Source: Bacillota bacterium (lineage in GTDB: Bacteria; Bacillota; SHA-98; UBA4971). Taken from it: DNA of 64,000 bases. The position numbers were made by a program, and so were the translations under genes. The notes under the pieces were generated by a model, which ran no database searches, had not been told where the DNA came from, and saw nothing but the letters and a program-made list of their open reading frames with translations. The stretch spans positions 107,047 through 171,046 of the forward strand of contig JANLFY010000008.1 in the NCBI GenBank assembly GCA_024653485.1, in the 5' to 3' direction. Below, one piece after another: positions 17,220-25,843 of this stretch (positions are counted from its first letter, which is position 1; every line of letters starts with the position of its first letter).

Positions 17220-18887
17220 ATGTCCACGCGTTGTTCACCCACCGAAAAGGGATTGTCCGGTGTTCCCCGGCACGTAATCGGCCTTGACTTCGGCACGGAA
17301 TCGTTGAGGGCGCTCCTCGTGAACGTGGCCACCGGCGAAGAAGTCGCTGACGAGGTGCGCAGGTACGAACATGGGGTCATAGACGAGTCGCTGCCTGACT
17401 CCGAAGTGCGGCTGGAAAGGGACTGGGCTCTGCAGCACCCAGGGGACTACATCAAGGCGATGCACGAGGCCGTCCCGGCGGTGCTGCGCAAGGGCCACGT
17501 GAGTGGAGAAGCCGTGATAGGGATCGGGGTGGACTTCACCTCATGCACTGTCCTCCCGACCACGCGCGACGGCACGCCACTCTGTTTCAGGAGCGATTTC
17601 AAGGACAATCCCCATGCCTGGGTGAAGCTCTGGAAACACCACGCGGCCCAACCGGAAGCGGATCTCATCAACCAGGTGGCTTCCGAACGGGGGGAGCGTT
17701 TCCTCAGGTATTACGGCGGAAGGATATCGTCCGAATGGGCGCTTCCCAAGCTGCTCCAAATCCTGAAAGAGGCCCCAGAGGTGTACAAGGCCGCCGATAG
17801 GTTCATCGAGGCGGGGGACTGGGTCGTATGGCACCTCACCGGGAAAGAGTGGAGGGGCGCGTGTGCCGCCGGGTACAAGGCTCTGTGGAACCATGAGGAT
17901 GGCTACCCTAGCCGGCAGTTCCTCAAAACTCTGGATCCCGCGTTCGAGGGCGCAGTGGACGAGAAGCTGAAAGGACCGATTCTGGCCCCAGGGAAAAGGG
18001 CCGGCAACTTGAGGCCCGAGGTCGCGCGGGAGCTCGGTCTCTCTGAAGGTGCGGTAGTCTCGGCTGCCACGATCGATGCTCATGCCGGGGTGCCCGGCTG
18101 CGGCGTGGCGCGCCCCGGAAAGATGGTCATGATCATGGGCACATCTACGTGTCACATGACCATGGTGGAAGAGCCCAGGTTCTTCAAGGGCTTCGCGGGT
18201 CTCGTGAAGGACGGGATACTGCCAGGATTCTACGGGTACGAGTACGGACAGTCCGCGGTCGGGGACATTTTCGCGTGGTTTGTTGAGAACTGTGTTCCGT
18301 ACGCCTACTACGAAGAGGCCAAATCACGAGGCGTGAGTCTCTATGACCTCCTCGAGGAGAAGGCCTCCAGACTGTCCCCAGGCGAGGGCGGGCTTGTCGC
18401 CTTGGACTGGCATAACGGGAACCGCAGCGTTCTCATGGATGCAAGTCTCAAGGGCGTGGTGGTCGGCTACACACTGAGGACGAAGGCCGAAGAAGTATAC
18501 CGCGCGCTGATCGAGGCAACGGCCTTCGGCACACGGAAGATAATCGAAACCCACGAAGCCGGGGCCGGGCCGGTCGAGGACGTACACGCCTGCGGAGGCT
18601 TGACCAAGAACCGAATGTTGATGCAGGTGTATGCAGATGTCTTGGGAAGGCCAATAAGAGTGGCGCCATCTTCGCAGCCTGTGGCATTGGGTGCGGCTAT
18701 ATTCGGGGCGTTGGCGGCGGGCGCGGCGGGAGGAGGATACGAAAGACCGACCGAGGCGGTAGACAACATGGTGAGCGGGGTATTCGAGGTATACAGGCCA
18801 AACGAGAGGAATCGGAACGCGTATCAAGGGTTGTACCAGAAGTATGTGAAGCTCCACGACTACTTCGGGGCGTGCGGCACAATGTGA
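17220..18887 (+). CDS. FGGY-family ketose kinase, ribulokinase (AraB)-like
   Basis: An FGGY kinase starting at GLDFGTESLRALLV, with the FTSCTVLP region of ribulokinases, the catalytic-base region TIDAHAGVPGCGVA, and MGTSTCHM in the nucleotide half. The 555-residue length is that of AraB rather than xylulokinase (about 490). The ATG follows GGGAGG by about 10 bp. It probably phosphorylates the ketose made by the FucI-like isomerase. No araD epimerase is visible, so an ordinary arabinose route is not complete here. Confidence 0.85.
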   Translation: MSTRCSPTEKGLSGVPRHVIGLDFGTESLRALLVNVATGEEVADEVRRYEHGVIDESLPDSEVRLERDWALQHPGDYIKAMHEAVPAVLRKGHVSGEAVIGIGVDFTSCTVLPTTRDGTPLCFRSDFKDNPHAWVKLWKHHAAQPEADLINQVASERGERFLRYYGGRISSEWALPKLLQILKEAPEVYKAADRFIEAGDWVVWHLTGKEWRGACAAGYKALWNHEDGYPSRQFLKTLDPAFEGAVDEKLKGPILAPGKRAGNLRPEVARELGLSEGAVVSAATIDAHAGVPGCGVARPGKMVMIMGTSTCHMTMVEEPRFFKGFAGLVKDGILPGFYGYEYGQSAVGDIFAWFVENCVPYAYYEEAKSRGVSLYDLLEEKASRLSPGEGGLVALDWHNGNRSVLMDASLKGVVVGYTLRTKAEEVYRALIEATAFGTRKIIETHEAGAGPVEDVHACGGLTKNRMLMQVYADVLGRPIRVAPSSQPVALGAAIFGALAAGAAGGGYERPTEAVDNMVSGVFEVYRPNERNRNAYQGLYQKYVKLHDYFGACGTM

Positions 18888-18913
18888 ATACCGTTGCAGG
18901 GAGGCGCTTACGC

Positions 18914-19837
18914 ATGGGAAGGTTCAACAAAGAAGTGTACGGGAAGATCTTGATCCCAATGGTCACACCCTTCGATGAGGATCAAAGCGTCAACTACGAG
19001 AAGGCCGTGAGGCTCGCAGAATTCATCATCGCGAACAAGAAGGGCGATTCCCTGATCCTTTCGGGCACTACCGGCGAGTTCCACACCATGACCTTTGACG
19101 AGCGGGTAAGGCTCTTCGAAGTCATGAAAGAGAAGGTGGGAGGGAGGATCCCTCTGATCGCGGGAGTGGGTGCCGCATCCACAATGGAGACCGTGAAACT
19201 TGCGAAGAAGGCCGAGGAGCTGGGATACGATGTCGTGATGATCGTATCACCGTATTACACCAAGCCGAATCAGCAAGAACTGTACGCCCACTTCGCGAAG
19301 GTGGCGGAAGCCGTATCGCTCAACATCATGCTCTACAACATCCCGATTTTCACGGGCGTCAACATCGATCCTCCAACAGTCGGCCGCCTCGCGCAGGTAC
19401 CCAACATCGTGGCCATCAAGGAGGAAGCCGAGCTCAATCCCAAGCAGATCACGGGTTTCCTCAACGCGACACCAGAAGACTTCATCATCTACTGTGGCGA
19501 CGACACCATGATTCTCGAAGCGTACGCGCAGGGCGGTCCCGAGAGGATAGGCGGCGTGATCAGTGGAGCGTCTCACGTTATCGGCCACTTGATACGCGAG
19601 ATGATAGACACATTCCTCGCGGGAAGGATCGCCGAAGCGGCTCGGATGCAGAGGAGGATCTACCCGCTCCTCCGGATCATGGGGCAGAACAACAGGACCA
19701 ATCCCGTGTGTCTATGGAAGGAAGCGATCAAGCTCTACGGGGTCGACGCAGGTTTGCCGAGACTGCCTCTGTCAAGGGGCACGAAAGAGGAGGTCGAGAA
19801 TGTAAAGAACGTGATGAAGAGCCTGAACTTGATCTAG
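18914..19837 (+). CDS. DapA-superfamily lyase (dihydrodipicolinate synthase/KDG aldolase family), copy 1
   Basis: A class I aldolase-fold enzyme with GTTGEFHTMT (substrate loop), the conserved Tyr in IMLYNIP and the Schiff-base Lys in VAIKEEAEL. The ATG at 18914 has GGGAGGCG about 9 bp upstream, and upstream residues are not family-like. Its place in a sugar/sugar-acid operon argues for a 2-keto-3-deoxy sugar acid aldolase or related dehydratase rather than lysine biosynthesis. It lies 13 bp before a second family member that is clearly divergent. Confidence 0.88.
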   Translation: MGRFNKEVYGKILIPMVTPFDEDQSVNYEKAVRLAEFIIANKKGDSLILSGTTGEFHTMTFDERVRLFEVMKEKVGGRIPLIAGVGAASTMETVKLAKKAEELGYDVVMIVSPYYTKPNQQELYAHFAKVAEAVSLNIMLYNIPIFTGVNIDPPTVGRLAQVPNIVAIKEEAELNPKQITGFLNATPEDFIIYCGDDTMILEAYAQGGPERIGGVISGASHVIGHLIREMIDTFLAGRIAEAARMQRRIYPLLRIMGQNNRTNPVCLWKEAIKLYGVDAGLPRLPLSRGTKEEVENVKNVMKSLNLI

Positions 19838-19850
19838 CGGGGTGATGACG

Positions 19851-20729
19851 ATGGCCAGGGCGATTGAGGGAATGATCCCGCCTGTTGTCGTGCCGTTCAC
19901 GGAGAAGGACACCATTGATGAGAAGGCTCTTCGGGAGGACATCTCGTACCTCGTAGAACGGGGCATCCATGGCATCAGCAGTGGCGGGAGCACAGGCGAA
20001 GGGGCGGTCTTGTCCGACGCGGAGCTCAGGCGGTGCCTGGAGATCATCATGGAAGAGAAGCCTCACGACATGCCGGTCGTCGCGGGGATCATACGGAACT
20101 CCACCGCCGATGTGATCCGGGCCGCGCTTGACGCCAAGGCGATCGGAGTGGACGCGCTCCTCGTCACTCCAGTGTTCTACTACGGGTGTACTCCCGAGGG
20201 GAACTACGAGTTCTTCAAAGAGATTGCGCGTAGAGTGCAACTACCCATCATCATCTACAACGTCGTTGCCACTAACGTGATCACTCCCGAGGACTTCGTG
20301 AAGCTCCTGGAGATCGATGAGGTGGTTGGCATCAAGCAGGTGGACCCGGTGAAACTCGCCGAGATGTGCGCATTGTGCGCAGGGAACGCCAAGGCGAAGG
20401 TATATAGCGCCTGCGACCAGATGCTATACGCTACCTACGTCTCGGGAGCGATCGGCGCGATCTCCGCGCTCATCACCATCGCGCCGGAGCTGTGTGTGAA
20501 GCAATGGAACGCGTTCAAGAGCGGCGACCAGAGGACAGCGATGGAGATTCAACTTCGACTTGTGCCGATAGTGCGGACTTACCTTTTGAAGCCGTTTCCT
20601 GGGAAGGTAAAGGAGCTGCTAAACCTCCAACACCGCAGAGTCGGAAGCGGTCGGCACCCGAACGTCGTGCCGACGCCTGAGGAAAGGGAGGCCATGAAGG
20701 AAGCTCTAAGGAACGCTGGGCTGGTCTGA
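19851..20729 (+). CDS. DapA-superfamily lyase, copy 2
   Basis: A second DapA-fold protein with GGSTGEGAVLSD, Tyr in IIIYNVVAT and Lys in VVGIKQVDPV. The ATG at 19851 is preferred over in-frame GTG 19842 and ATG 19845 because GGGGTGA sits just upstream. Divergence from the preceding gene suggests different substrates or successive steps (for example dehydration and retro-aldol cleavage) rather than simple redundancy. Confidence 0.88.
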   Translation: MARAIEGMIPPVVVPFTEKDTIDEKALREDISYLVERGIHGISSGGSTGEGAVLSDAELRRCLEIIMEEKPHDMPVVAGIIRNSTADVIRAALDAKAIGVDALLVTPVFYYGCTPEGNYEFFKEIARRVQLPIIIYNVVATNVITPEDFVKLLEIDEVVGIKQVDPVKLAEMCALCAGNAKAKVYSACDQMLYATYVSGAIGAISALITIAPELCVKQWNAFKSGDQRTAMEIQLRLVPIVRTYLLKPFPGKVKELLNLQHRRVGSGRHPNVVPTPEEREAMKEALRNAGLV

Positions 20730-20803
20730 GATAGTGAGCCACTGATGCAGCAGAGTGGGGACCGAGCGCCGAAGGACAAAAGGACAAGAGGAGGGACGTG
20801 CAA

Positions 20804-21850
20804 GTGACAGCCAAGATGAAGAAACTCGTGGTGAAGACAATCATCCTTATGACAGCAGTGTGTGTTCTCTGTGCGACGAACATAGGCGCGCAGGAACGGA
20901 TCGTCTTCAAGCTAGCATTCACCGATCCTCCGTACCTTAAGATCGGCGACCTCCAAGTGATGCACCACTCGTACGCAGGGATGGTGGCGTTCAAGGCTGC
21001 GGCGGAAAAGCTCTCTAGCGGCAGGATCGTCGTAGAGAACTATCCATACGGTAGACTCGGCGACGCGAACGAGAACCTCCAGCAGATCCTGTCCGGGACG
21101 CTGCAGGGCGCCACACCCGCAGATGGAGCCGTTGCCCCCTTCTACCCGAACATCCAGGTTTTCTCCATACCGTACCTCTTCGACAGCGCGCTCGACGCTT
21201 ACGAGTTGTGGGACGGCCCAATAGGGAAGTCGATGTTTGACGACATGGCGAAGAAGAGCGGCCTGAGAGTGCTTGCCATCTACGACAACGGCGGCTTCAG
21301 AAGCTTCTCCAACAACAAGAAAGAGGTCAAGACGGCCGACGACATGAAGGGGCTCAAGATCCGCACCATGACGATCCCCGTTCACATGGAGATGGTCAAG
21401 GCTCTCAAGGCAAGCCCAACTCCCATCGCATGGCTTGAGCTGTACAACGCCCTGCAGACGGGCGTGGTAGACGGTCAGGAGAACTCCGCGGCCACCATCA
21501 TTGGCGGTTCGCTCCAGGAGGTTCAGAAGTACTATACGTTGGACGAACACCTCCTCGGCTCGGCCATGATCGTTACGAGTGAGAAGTGGCTGAGAAGCCT
21601 GCCGGCAGACCTGCAAGACGCCATCATCAAGGCCGGCAAGATAGCGGAATTCGCAGCCCGGGGAACCTCGAGGGCAAACGATTCTCTCGCCCTTGAGCAG
21701 CTGCAGAAACTGGGCATGAAGATCTACATCCCGACCAAGGCCGAGAAAGCGACCTTCAGAGCGGTGACGCAGCAACCCGTCATAGACTGGCTCAAGAAGA
21801 ACGTCGATCCCGCAATGGTGGATCGGGTTCTGCAGGCCGTGAAGAACTGA
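20804..21850 (+). CDS. dctP: TRAP transporter substrate-binding protein DctP
   Basis: The periplasmic-type solute receptor of a TRAP importer. An N-terminal signal (KKLVVKTIILMTAVCVLCA, cleavage near IGAQ) is followed by the DctP fold, with SSGRIVVENYPYGRLGD, the ligand-carboxylate Arg in GLKIRTM, and ALQTGVVDGQENS. GTG 20804 is chosen because AGGAGG at 20789-20794 is 9 bp away. Such receptors usually take organic acids such as sugar acids. A strong hairpin separates it from dctQ. Confidence 0.93.
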   Translation: MTAKMKKLVVKTIILMTAVCVLCATNIGAQERIVFKLAFTDPPYLKIGDLQVMHHSYAGMVAFKAAAEKLSSGRIVVENYPYGRLGDANENLQQILSGTLQGATPADGAVAPFYPNIQVFSIPYLFDSALDAYELWDGPIGKSMFDDMAKKSGLRVLAIYDNGGFRSFSNNKKEVKTADDMKGLKIRTMTIPVHMEMVKALKASPTPIAWLELYNALQTGVVDGQENSAATIIGGSLQEVQKYYTLDEHLLGSAMIVTSEKWLRSLPADLQDAIIKAGKIAEFAARGTSRANDSLALEQLQKLGMKIYIPTKAEKATFRAVTQQPVIDWLKKNVDPAMVDRVLQAVKN

Positions 21851-21866
21851 ACGAAGGTGACACGAG

Positions 21867-21903
21867 GGAGAGCGCCATCTGTGACTCCCGGGTGGCGCTC
21901 TCC
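21867..21903 (+). promoter_or_regulatory. Strong hairpin in the dctP-dctQ spacer
   Basis: GGAGAGCGCCA (21867-21877) and TGGCGCTCTCC (21893-21903) form an 11-bp perfect stem with a 15-nt loop, 17 bp after the dctP stop. No U-tract follows. It probably protects the dctP mRNA or partly attenuates transcription so that the receptor exceeds the membrane subunits. Confidence 0.7.
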
Positions 21904-21954
21904 GCGTCCCAACCGCGTGTCGACCTCCACGTCCTCAGGGAAGGGGAATCGCGT

Positions 21955-22446
21955 ATGTGCACAAGAGGCTTCCTGGCCCGTCTGGACAAGGGAGTCCGGA
22001 TCATGACCAATGTGCTGCTTGCACTTATGACAATCGACATACTCATTCAGGTGTTCTTCAGGTACGTGCTTCGGGACCCGCTCGTTTGGACCGAGGAGCT
22101 GGCGCGCTTTCTCCTTGCGTGGCTGGTCTTCCTCGGCGCGAGCTCGGCGGTCCGCTCATGGGACAACCTGCGCGTGACGTATTTCATTGAGAAGCTGCCA
22201 CCGAAGGTATTTTCGGTGATAGAGACCATGACGAAACTCCTTTCATTCGGGCTCCTTGTGTACGTTTTCATCTCGGCTGTGCGGGTTATTCCGAATGTCG
22301 GGATGAGGGAGATAGCTCCCGCCCTTGGGATAAAGATGATCATTCCGGAACTGAGTCTTCTCGTGGGGCTCGCCTTGATGATCATCCAGCTCATCGGGAT
22401 CCTGATTTCCCTCATTCCCAAGCCGAGGAGCGGAGAGGAGGGCTGA
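21955..22446 (+). CDS. dctQ: TRAP transporter small membrane subunit DctQ
   Basis: A four-helix membrane protein with the DctQ motif FRYVLRDPLVWTEELARFLL. ATG 21955 follows AGGGAAGGGGA by about 8 bp and gives 163 residues, the usual size; the open frame extends upstream to 21892 without homologous sequence. It lies 2 bp before dctM. Confidence 0.92.
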   Translation: MCTRGFLARLDKGVRIMTNVLLALMTIDILIQVFFRYVLRDPLVWTEELARFLLAWLVFLGASSAVRSWDNLRVTYFIEKLPPKVFSVIETMTKLLSFGLLVYVFISAVRVIPNVGMREIAPALGIKMIIPELSLLVGLALMIIQLIGILISLIPKPRSGEEG

Positions 22447-22448
22447 CG

Positions 22449-23741
22449 GTGGCGGCGTTTTGGATAGCGACAGCGATATTGGTCATATTGATCATCTCCG
22501 GGATGCCGATCGCGTTCGCCATCGGACTCTCGTCAATTGCGTTCATCCTCACGACGAATCCGATCAACATCATAGTGGCTCCGTTGAGGATGTTTGCCGG
22601 CGTCAACTCCTTCGTTCTCATGGCGTTGCCTCTCTTTGTTCTGGCTGCGGAGATAATGGTGAGAGCGGGCGTCTCACGAAGGCTTTTCGCGTTGGTGAAC
22701 CTCCTCGTGGGGAGGGTGAGGGGTGGGCTCGCCTACGTGAACGTCATCGAGAGCACGGTCTTCGGGAGCATTTCCGGCGCTGCCCTGTCTGACATTGCCG
22801 CCCTGGGGAAGATCGAGATCAATTCCATGCTGGAGACCGGGTATGACAGGGATTTTGCCTGTGCACTAACGGCTGTGTCTTCCCTGCAGAGCCCGCTCAT
22901 TCCCCCAAGCACGACAGCGATACTCTATGCGGGGATCATGAACCTTTCGGTTGGGGCGGTGCTGATGGGAGGGGCTATCCCCGGTGTCATTCTCGGTCTC
23001 TCCCAGGTACTCTACATCGCACTGATGGGTAGGAGACTGAAACTCCCTAAGGTGACCAGGCGATACGAGAGAAGCGAAATCGTAACCATCTGGCGCGAAG
23101 GCTTGATCGCCGTTGGGATGCCGCTGATCATCCTTGCCGGGATACTCCTGGGCATCTGCACGCCCACCGAGGCTGCCGCAATAGCCGTGCTTTACGCTGT
23201 CATCGTCGCGGTCTTCGTGTACCGGGAGTTGACGCTCAAGGATCTCGTCGCCGCCCTCGAGGCTTCGGCGAAGACCGCGGCGACTCTGTTCATAATCGTG
23301 GCCTTCGCGTCGATCTACTCGTGGGTGCTGGGGTCCGAGAGAGTGCCTGAGATGATCGCGAGGTTCCTGCTCAGCATGTCGAACAACAGATACGTGCTCC
23401 TGCTGCTCGTAAACCTTCTGCTCATCATCGTGGGGATGTGGATGGAGACTGGTGCGGCCATCATACTGTTCGCGCCGATCCTTGCGCCCATCATGGCACG
23501 AATAGGTGTGCATCCGATTCACTTTGCGATAGTCATGATACTCAACCTGGTGATAGGTCTCATTACGCCTCCCGTAGGGGTCGTGCTGTACGCGACCTGC
23601 GCGGTGGGGGAGATCTCGTTCGAGAGGCTGAACCGGGCTTTAGCGCCCCTTTTGCTCATCAGTTTCGTCGTGTTGGCAATAGTGACTCTCGTGCCTGATC
23701 TGGTTCTCTTCTTGCCTAGACTCGTGGGCTTGATCGGGTAG
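22449..23741 (+). CDS. dctM: TRAP transporter large permease subunit DctM
   Basis: A 430-residue, about twelve-helix permease of the DctM family, with FGSISGAALSDIAALGKIE, PLIPPSTTAILYAGI and LGICTPTEAAAIAVLY. It forms the Na+-driven channel with DctQ. The GTG start is 2 bp after dctQ. The 3' end overlaps a 14-bp near-perfect tandem repeat (23727-23754) that contains the stop codon. Confidence 0.95.
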   Translation: MAAFWIATAILVILIISGMPIAFAIGLSSIAFILTTNPINIIVAPLRMFAGVNSFVLMALPLFVLAAEIMVRAGVSRRLFALVNLLVGRVRGGLAYVNVIESTVFGSISGAALSDIAALGKIEINSMLETGYDRDFACALTAVSSLQSPLIPPSTTAILYAGIMNLSVGAVLMGGAIPGVILGLSQVLYIALMGRRLKLPKVTRRYERSEIVTIWREGLIAVGMPLIILAGILLGICTPTEAAAIAVLYAVIVAVFVYRELTLKDLVAALEASAKTAATLFIIVAFASIYSWVLGSERVPEMIARFLLSMSNNRYVLLLLVNLLLIIVGMWMETGAAIILFAPILAPIMARIGVHPIHFAIVMILNLVIGLITPPVGVVLYATCAVGEISFERLNRALAPLLLISFVVLAIVTLVPDLVLFLPRLVGLIG

Positions 23742-23771
23742 GCTCGATCGGGTAGGTGGAGGAGTCGAGAC

Positions 23772-24740
23772 ATGAGTGTGAGGAAGAAAGCTCTGTTGAC
23801 TCTTGGGAAATCGTTCTTTGAGGCGTATCCGAGGCTGAGAGATGACCTGGAAGCCCTGGATCTGGATTTGTGCGCGCTGGTCCTGAGCGACGAGCCTGTG
23901 AGCAAGGACGTGATAATTCGCAACGTAGCCGACGTAGAGATATTCATAATGGGTGTCGAGAAGGTCGACAAGGATGTCCTCGACGCGGCACGTAGACTCA
24001 AGTACATCGCGAAACATGGAGTGGGGCTCGACAACATCGACCTGGAGGAGGCGAAGAGAAGGGGTATCACGATAACATACACGCCTGGCCAAAACGCGTC
24101 GGCTGTCGCGGATCTCGCGATGGGCCTGGTCTTGGCTTGCGCGCGTCAGATCCCCGCGGCGGCCGCGAAGGTCAAGAGCGGCGGGTGGCAGCTCTTCATG
24201 GGCCACGAGCTGGAGGGCAAGACGCTGGGGATAGTTGGACTGGGGGCCATAGGAAAGAAGGTCGCTCTGAGAGCTCTCGGTTTCGGGATGACCGTAATGG
24301 CCTATGATCCCGTGCAGGACGCTGAATTCGCTGAGAAGCATTCGATCACGTACCACGATCTGAATTCGGTCCTCGAGAAGGCGGATTTCGTTTCAATGCA
24401 CCTTCCGCTCGGGCCGAGCACCTACCACCTGATAGACGCGGAGAAGCTGAGAAGAATGAAGCCTTCCGCGTATCTCATCAACACGGCAAGGGGGCCAATC
24501 GTCAACGAGAGGGACCTTGTCAGGGCTTTAAGGGATAGGACCATCAGCGGAGCGGCTCTGGACGTGTTCGACACCGAACCCCCGTCACGGGATTTGCTCG
24601 AGCTCGACAACGTGATCATGACGCCTCATATAGGTGGCTCGACGTACGAGTGCGCGAGACGCCTCGGGGAGATCACCGTCAGGAACGTACGAAACTACCT
24701 GCACGGGCGGGAGTTGGACTTCGTGTACTTCAAGCCCTGA
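23772..24740 (+). CDS. D-isomer-specific 2-hydroxyacid dehydrogenase (phosphoglycerate dehydrogenase-like)
   Basis: A 322-residue NAD-dependent dehydrogenase with Rossmann motif GIVGLGAIGKKVA and catalytic Arg (NTARGPIVNE), Glu (DVFDTEPP) and His (MTPHIGGST). It lacks the ACT/ASB regulatory domains of biosynthetic SerA, so a catabolic hydroxyacid substrate linked to this operon is more likely. The ATG lies 30 bp after dctM and closes the operon. Confidence 0.9.
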   Translation: MSVRKKALLTLGKSFFEAYPRLRDDLEALDLDLCALVLSDEPVSKDVIIRNVADVEIFIMGVEKVDKDVLDAARRLKYIAKHGVGLDNIDLEEAKRRGITITYTPGQNASAVADLAMGLVLACARQIPAAAAKVKSGGWQLFMGHELEGKTLGIVGLGAIGKKVALRALGFGMTVMAYDPVQDAEFAEKHSITYHDLNSVLEKADFVSMHLPLGPSTYHLIDAEKLRRMKPSAYLINTARGPIVNERDLVRALRDRTISGAALDVFDTEPPSRDLLELDNVIMTPHIGGSTYECARRLGEITVRNVRNYLHGRELDFVYFKP

Positions 24741-25177
24741 GGCTCACGAACAGGCATTGACGCTGCCGACTTCGCGGCGGCCCCGGCGCCTCCGGGACAT
24801 CCAGCGGCTGCTCCGTCCCGTGCCGTCCGGCACGGCCGCGCCCGGCGGGCTGGCCAAGCCGTGGCAGACGGGCCGACGGACCAACGGGCCGGACCGTCCC
24901 GAGTCGGCCGCCGCACCTTGACAGCTTCCGCGTCTATGTCGCTTCGCCTGGCATCTGCGGCGTTATCGCGCGCTGCGTGTTTCGGGGCTTTCCGCCTCAT
25001 TGTGGCTACCTGCAGGCGTCCCGGTATCGCCACCCACCTGGGCGAGGCTGCGACTATGCTACCTGCTGCGAGATTAGGACCGACTGGGGGCGAAAGCGCG
25101 GCGGGGAGCGAGCGTGACACCGGATGCCGCCATTGCGAAAGCGGGAGGAACCGGAGCGAGCCAGGGGGCGACAGGCG
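24741..25177. other. Gene-free region holding copy 1 of a dispersed repeat and a duplicated gene fragment
   Basis: No supported gene lies between the dehydrogenase and the end of the minus-strand membrane protein. About 24837-24922 matches 38251-38321 (shared GCCAAGCCGTGxCAGACGGG, GGACCGTCCCGAG and CCGCACCTTGA), with a 12-15 bp insertion in this copy. The region is GC-rich with short inverted repeats such as GTGCCGTCCGGCAC. No transposase or target-site duplication was seen. Confidence 0.65.
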
Positions 25178-25215
25178 CTACCCGGATTTCCGAGAAACGC
25201 GCTGCGGTGCTGCAA
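25087..25215 (+). pseudogene. Duplicated fragment of the DUF6115-like gene at 13.9 kb
   Basis: About 130 bp align to 13830-13955. A 28-bp stretch is identical (25153-25180 and 13885-13912), and flanking bases are about 75-80% identical. Both read in the same frame: TPDAAIAKAGGTGASQGATG here and TPDAARAEVAGTGASQGATG there. The copy lacks the membrane helix, coiled coil and HTH, so it is a relic. Its 3' part overlaps antisense the tail of the membrane-protein gene. Confidence 0.75.
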
Positions 25216-25843
25216 TTTGCTCAGGGTCGCGCGAGTGAGCGGGTCTTCGGTCTTGGCGGGCCTTTGAAGCCGCGCCAAACAACCGACCGAGCGCTGTGAG
25301 ACATGTAAGACAGTACATGGATAGTCCAGCCAAAGAGGCGCCTGCTACCAGCAGCGGGAAGGTAGATCGCATCGGCAGGCTCACACCGCGGGTGAGCTCT
25401 TGAGATGTCGCCGACAAGAGGATGGAGACTGCTGCGATGACGACGACGCGTCCCGCGAGGCGCCGCGCGAAGCCGCGAATTGCGCGGGTCTCGACCATAC
25501 CGGTGAGGGCCGTCGCGTGGGCCACAAAGGGCGTGAAAGACAGCAGGCTCAGGTGGCTCAAGTCTAGGAAGACGAGGATGCCGAGCCCAACGACCACGGG
25601 CTCTACTACACCAGGGTACCTGTCACTCAGAACCAGGCTGACACAGTATTCAAGGGCAACGACGCCGGCACCCCAAGTGGACAGATGGAACCGTCGAGAG
25701 AGCTGTCCGGCAGCCATGAGGCCTACGGCGATGAACATCAGGGCCAGCACACCAGTGGCGGGAACCTTCAGCACAGGGTATGCGGCTAGGACACATCCGG
25801 TCGAGATAGTGAGGAAAACCATCGTTTCATAGGCACGCTCCAT
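25178..25843 (-). CDS. Multi-pass membrane protein, last gene of the MoxR/DUF58 cluster
   Basis: The ATG at 25843 overlaps the DUF58 stop (TAATG). The 221-residue product has about five or six hydrophobic segments (for example MVFLTISTGCVLAAYPVL and PVVVGLGILVFLDLSHLSLL). No family is recognised. The polar last ~30 residues (RQDRRPAHSRDPEQ...) are encoded antisense to the duplicated DUF6115 fragment, so the native C-terminus may have been replaced when that fragment arrived. It is probably co-transcribed with the MoxR-DUF58 pair. Confidence 0.75.
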   Translation of the reverse strand: MERAYETMVFLTISTGCVLAAYPVLKVPATGVLALMFIAVGLMAAGQLSRRFHLSTWGAGVVALEYCVSLVLSDRYPGVVEPVVVGLGILVFLDLSHLSLLSFTPFVAHATALTGMVETRAIRGFARRLAGRVVVIAAVSILLSATSQELTRGVSLPMRSTFPLLVAGASLAGLSMYCLTCLTALGRLFGAASKARQDRRPAHSRDPEQIAAPQRVSRKSG

